DNA of 64,000 nucleotides from Frigoriflavimonas asaccharolytica (GTDB lineage: Bacteria > Bacteroidota > Bacteroidia > Flavobacteriales > Weeksellaceae), in NCBI RefSeq assembly GCF_013294015.1, contig NZ_JABSNO010000002.1, positions 124,001 through 188,000 on the forward strand, written 5' to 3'. Under the pieces are notes generated by a model. The model ran no database searches. It saw only the letters and a list, made by a program, of their open reading frames with translations, and was not told where the DNA came from. This document shows, piece by piece, positions 61,074 to 64,000 of the stretch. Position numbers and translations under genes: made by a program. The first letter of the stretch is position 1. Every line of letters starts with the position of its first letter.

Positions 61074-61303
61074 TCTCTCAGCTTTTTTACAATATTATAA
61101 TGTTGCTTTACGTCTTCAATTGTATATAACTCTGCATCAGGCCACTGGGAATAAGCATAATCTTCTTCTAATTCTCTTTTAGTTTGCAAAAACTGTTGAT
61201 CTTTTTTTTCTTCAACTTGTAAATCTTTTTCAGAAAATGTGGCAAGAACTGTTTTCAATTTTTTCGCAATATTATCGTTGAAGTGTAAAATTAATGTATT
61301 CAT
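61070..61303 (-). CDS. Antitoxin of a ParDE/RelBE-type pair
   Basis: This 77-residue protein begins MNTLILHFNDNIAKKLKTV, with a ribbon-helix-like start, and is highly charged, ending YTIEDVKQHYNIVKKLRE. It overlaps the toxin gene by 4 bp (ATGA). The ATG at 61303 is preferred over an in-frame start at 61366, which would add a membrane-like stretch that overlaps the end of the TPM gene. With its toxin frameshifted, it may be a remnant or may neutralise other toxins. Confidence 0.7.
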   Translation of the reverse strand: MNTLILHFNDNIAKKLKTVLATFSEKDLQVEEKKDQQFLQTKRELEEDYAYSQWPDAELYTIEDVKQHYNIVKKLRE

Positions 61304-61359
61304 AAACAAGATGTATATTACAAATATAGAAACAATTATTTTAAATATTTCCAAATTTT

Positions 61360-62160
61360 CTACCAACCTCCAGAAGCACCACCTCCGCCAAAACTTCCGC
61401 CGCCACCGAAACCGCCAAAACCACCACCACCAAAACCTCCACCGCTAGATCTGCCGCCACCAAAACTTCCTGGGAAGGGAAAAAATCCGCCTGGAAAATT
61501 TCTGGCTCCGCGTCTGGAAAGAATCACATCATCATCATCGTCGTTATTTCTGCCGCCGCCCTTATTTTTAAATAGTAGACTGAAAATTAGAAGAGCAAAA
61601 AATAATATCAATAGTATTTCAAATGAGCTCAATCCTTCCTCATCTTTTACGACAGTTTCTGGCTTAAATTTACCTTGTACAGCTTCCATTATTGCAGAAG
61701 TACCACGATTGATGCCTTCGTACCAAAGTCCTTGCTTGAAATTTGGTGTTACAATATAATCTAAAATTTGACCAGCAACCGAGGCAGTTAGGTATTGCTC
61801 CACGTTTCTACCTTGTTGGATAGACATTTTCCGGTCTTCCGTAGCGATTAAAAATACAAAACCATTGTCTTTTGCGCTTTGCCCAATTCCCCATTTTTCT
61901 CCGAATTGTGTTGCGAGAAAATTTACATCTTCACCTTTCGTAGATTTAATGATGATCACTTCGATTTCCGTAGAAGTAGAATCTGAAAATTTGATGAGTT
62001 TATCGTTTAAAGATTGCTTTTCAGAAGCGTTTAAAAGTCCAGCTTCATCGTAAACAGGATATAAAATTTGAGGTTTTGCCGGAATGGTATATTGTGCTCC
62101 CAAAAATTGAAAACACAAAATGATTAAAATAAAAAATAATTTAAGAGAAGGTAATCTCAT
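61360..62160 (-). CDS. TPM domain protein with Gly-rich tail (YgcG-like)
   Basis: This 266-residue protein has a signal peptide ending FLGAQ, a TPM domain (about residues 30-165: VYDEAGLLNASEKQSLNDKL, EIEVIIIKSTKGED, RKMSIQQGRNVEQYLT), a membrane helix (about 182-198) and a tail of glycine and phenylalanine repeats (GGGFGGGGFGGFGG-type). The ATG at 62160 gives a clean signal peptide; an ATG at 62172 is also possible. It overlaps the preceding TPM gene by 20 bp and is co-transcribed with lemA. The function of TPM proteins is still unsettled. Confidence 0.87.
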   Translation of the reverse strand: MRLPSLKLFFILIILCFQFLGAQYTIPAKPQILYPVYDEAGLLNASEKQSLNDKLIKFSDSTSTEIEVIIIKSTKGEDVNFLATQFGEKWGIGQSAKDNGFVFLIATEDRKMSIQQGRNVEQYLTASVAGQILDYIVTPNFKQGLWYEGINRGTSAIMEAVQGKFKPETVVKDEEGLSSFEILLILFFALLIFSLLFKNKGGGRNNDDDDDVILSRRGARNFPGGFFPFPGSFGGGRSSGGGFGGGGFGGFGGGGSFGGGGASGGW

Positions 62161-62569
62161 CTGGAAGTTCATTAGGATTTTCTCCCGTTATTGGAAAATG
62201 ATTTTTCAGTTCTATTCCAGTTTTCAATACAGAACTTTTTAGTGCTTTGTAGAAATTTCCTTTTGCAAATTCTGCGGTAATATAATCGTGCATCACATCC
62301 CAAAATTTTTGATCTACACATCTGCTAATACCTTCGTCACCGATGATTGTAAGATATTTTTGCTCAAAATTCACGTGAAAAAGTACCGCATTTTTTTCAG
62401 CAGTTTTATCTTTGCAAAGCGTTTTGAAAACTTCAAACGCGACCTCTGCATTGCGATCATCCGTGTTGGAATCGATGTGAATTCTTATTTCTCCTGTAGA
62501 ATTATTTTCTGCAGTTTTGATGGTTTCAACCAAAGAATCCATTTCTATATTGGTGAGGAAATTACTCAT
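62141..62569 (-). CDS. Short TPM domain protein
   Basis: This 142-residue protein is a second TPM-type protein (TAENNSTGEIRIHIDSNTDD, LCKDKTAEKNAVLFHV, YLTIIGDEGISRCVDQKFWDVMHDY) without signal peptide, membrane anchor or Gly-rich tail. It overlaps the lemA stop by one base and its end overlaps the next TPM gene, so the three genes form one tight operon. Confidence 0.87.
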   Translation of the reverse strand: MSNFLTNIEMDSLVETIKTAENNSTGEIRIHIDSNTDDRNAEVAFEVFKTLCKDKTAEKNAVLFHVNFEQKYLTIIGDEGISRCVDQKFWDVMHDYITAEFAKGNFYKALKSSVLKTGIELKNHFPITGENPNELPDEITFS

Positions 62570-63177
62570 TATTCCGTAAATACATCTGGTGCTTTTTGAG
62601 CGCCTGCATCAGCTTTAAACTGAGGTTTTTCTTTAAAATTGGTAAAATTCGCGATGATATTGTTCGGAAATTGCTTGATGGTCGTATTGTAATCTTGTGC
62701 AGCTTCGTTAAAATACACTGTTTCCGTACGAATACTGTTTTCTATAGCCGTATATTCTCGCTGAAAATTTAAATATTGTTGATCCGCTTTCAAATCAGGA
62801 TATTTTTCTACCACTACCATCAATCTGCTCAATGCACCAGTTAATTCACCTTGCGCAGCTTGAAATTTTGCCATGTCTTGCTCCGTCATGTTGCTGGGAT
62901 CAATGTTAATGCCCGTAGCTTTAGATCTAGCTTCAACCACTTTTGTTAAAGTTTCTTGTTCAAATTTTGAATAAGATTTTACCGCATTTTGAAGATTGGG
63001 AATTAAATTGGCCCTTTTTTGATATACGGTTTCTACGTTACTCCATTTTGTGATCACATTTTGCTCTTTAGAAACAAAATCATTGTATCCTTTTGTGCCC
63101 CAAAAGAAAACGATGGCACCTATTACCAATAGCGCAATGCCGATAGTTCCTGCGCTTAAGCATCCTTTATTTTTCAT
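62569..63177 (-). CDS. lemA: LemA family protein
   Basis: This 202-residue protein has an N-terminal membrane anchor (about residues 7-27, GTIGIALLVIGAIVFFWG) and the helical LemA domain: WSNVETVYQKRANLIPNLQN, ETLTKVVEARSKAT, and RLMVVVEKYPDLKADQQYLNFQREYTAIENSI in later helices. It is the first gene of a LemA-TPM-TPM operon, a common set in Bacteroidota. The biochemical function is unknown. Confidence 0.92.
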   Translation of the reverse strand: MKNKGCLSAGTIGIALLVIGAIVFFWGTKGYNDFVSKEQNVITKWSNVETVYQKRANLIPNLQNAVKSYSKFEQETLTKVVEARSKATGINIDPSNMTEQDMAKFQAAQGELTGALSRLMVVVEKYPDLKADQQYLNFQREYTAIENSIRTETVYFNEAAQDYNTTIKQFPNNIIANFTNFKEKPQFKADAGAQKAPDVFTE

Positions 63178-63308
63178 AGTTTTTTGTGATTTTAGTCTAT
63201 TTTCAATCTCAAATATACGAATTAAGAAGATTGATAGTATAAAAAGTCGAGATAATTTTAATTTTAATTACTATTATTTTTGAATATTTCTTAATTATTT
63301 AGTTTCTT

Positions 63309-63379
63309 GGGCAGCATAATCCGCCTTCCGCTCTCATTCTTTTTTATTCAAAAAAGGAATTCCGCTCAAGTCGGGCTGC
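63309..63379. repeat. REP-like repeat, copy C (inverted)
   Basis: GGGCAGCATAATCCGCCTTC at one end and CGCTCAAGTCGGGCTGC at the other are the inverse of the ends of copy A at 14121-14203. The middle (CATTCTTTTTTATTCAAAAA) is A/T-rich and foldable as in copy A but differs in sequence. It lies in the 306-bp divergent gap between lemA and folA. Confidence 0.75.
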
Positions 63380-63440
63380 AAGCTGTCGCAATATATTTTG
63401 GGTATAAAAAGTTGATTATTTCTTTATCAAATAAATTATG

Positions 63441-63467
63441 TTGTCGCAAATATTAAAGTTATTTTTG
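63441..63467 (+). promoter_or_regulatory. folA promoter
   Basis: TTG at 63441-63443 and TATTTTTG at 63460-63467 are spaced 19 bp start to start, a good fit to the Bacteroidota -33/-7 promoter. The ATG is 16 bp downstream. Confidence 0.6.
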
Positions 63468-63483
63468 CATTAAAATAAATAGC

Positions 63484-63987
63484 ATGACAACAATTGTAGT
63501 CGCAATGGGAAAAAACAACGAGATTGGTTTTGAAAATCAATTGCTTTGGCATCTTCCAAAAGATCTTAAACATTTTAAAGAACTCACTTCTGGTCATCCA
63601 ATAATCATGGGAAGAAAGACCTACGAAAGCATTGGAAAACCGTTGCCCAATCGTACCAATATTGTTATTTCATCAAAGAAAGATTGGTTTCAAGAAGGTA
63701 TTTTAATTGTCGGAAATATTAAAGAAGCGCTAAAATTTTCCAAAAAAATAGATGAAGATATTTTTATTATCGGTGGTGGTACTATTTATGAACAAACATT
63801 AGATTTTACAGACAGATTAGAAGTTACAATTATTGATGTAGAAAAGGAAGCAGATACTTTTTTTCCAAAAGTTGATCTTAAAATTTGGAAAAAGATAGAA
63901 GAAACTTGCCATGAACCGGATGAAAAAAATAATCTTCCTTTTTGTTTTCAGACGTATGAAAGAATAAAACCTTTGGAGAAAATTTAA
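63484..63987 (+). CDS. folA: Dihydrofolate reductase
   Basis: This 167-residue enzyme has the DHFR start VVAMGKNNEIGFENQLLWHLPKDL, HPIIMGRKTYESIGKPLPNR for NADPH binding and FIIGGGTIYEQTLD near residue 95. It reduces dihydrofolate to tetrahydrofolate. The gene ends 13 bp before the window edge. Confidence 0.96.
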   Translation: MTTIVVAMGKNNEIGFENQLLWHLPKDLKHFKELTSGHPIIMGRKTYESIGKPLPNRTNIVISSKKDWFQEGILIVGNIKEALKFSKKIDEDIFIIGGGTIYEQTLDFTDRLEVTIIDVEKEADTFFPKVDLKIWKKIEETCHEPDEKNNLPFCFQTYERIKPLEKI

Positions 63988-64000
63988 ACAAAATTCTTAC

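Overview
The window looks like a chromosomal segment of a flavobacterium (Bacteroidota), most likely in or near the Chryseobacterium/Weeksellaceae group. The evidence is low G+C, promoters with the Bacteroidota -7 element (TAnnTTTG), almost no Shine-Dalgarno sequences, T9SS-linked proteins (PorP/SprF, PorV/PorQ, a T9SS sorting tail), DUF1800/DUF1501 and DUF6261 proteins, and short intergenic repeats I associate with that group. The genus is an inference. I see no rRNA, tRNA, CRISPR array or intact transposase gene.

Layout. (1) 1-2253: a small membrane protein and a large PLP-dependent enzyme. (2) 2345-13236: a minus-strand sulfur and redox cluster: a two-part YeeE/YedE transporter, a sulfide:quinone oxidoreductase (SQR) with an unannotated 43-residue protein behind it, cytochrome bd oxidase, a 1-Cys-type peroxiredoxin, Dps, two methyltransferases, a persulfide-dioxygenase-like MBL-rhodanese protein and a TauE exporter. 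(3) 13386-18879: a TetR-controlled efflux operon (TetR, cupin, TolC, HlyD, FtsX-type permease, ATPase). (4) 18927-23222: a GH25 lysozyme and the DUF1800/DUF1501 secreted pair. (5) 23406-39032: mostly housekeeping genes (NDH-2, trmD, TRIC channel, coaD, ddl, PASTA protein, rluD, PorP/SprF, hemW, murI, serine hydrolase, rsmD, Smr protein, phosphodiesterase, acyl-CoA carboxylase beta subunit). (6) 39033-54857: a more accessory stretch with a DMT transporter, PorV-like protein, a broken XRE regulator, a lipoprotein with a Cys/Trp/Gly-rich tail, uvrC, higBA, hutH, an odd ion channel, a DPP-IV-like peptidase, a DUF6261 gene with a minisatellite behind its start, and a Lys/Ala-rich protein. (7) 54962-63987: M3 peptidase, DUF2807 protein, a Kef-like antiporter with its flavodoxin-like partner, a frameshifted ParE toxin with its antitoxin, TPM/TPM/LemA and folA.

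The most striking result is a hidden regulon in region 2. Five promoters (SQR, peroxiredoxin, dps, MBL-rhodanese, TauE) each carry a Crp/Fnr-like dyad, TGTRA-N6-TYACA with at most one mismatch, and in all five the dyad centre lies exactly 33 bp upstream of the centre of a TAnnTTTG-type -7 element. This is the geometry of a class II activator and suggests that one regulator, not encoded here, switches on sulfide/persulfide oxidation, sulfur export and oxidant defence together.

Other notable structures are a 237-bp MITE-like element with 14-bp inverted ends, a 9-bp target duplication and a four-way-junction fold (3554-3790); a 41-bp palindromic minisatellite (52844-53068); clustered ACTTTGACAAAGT palindromes (46294-46464); and three copies of a REP-like element (14121, 39218, 63309).
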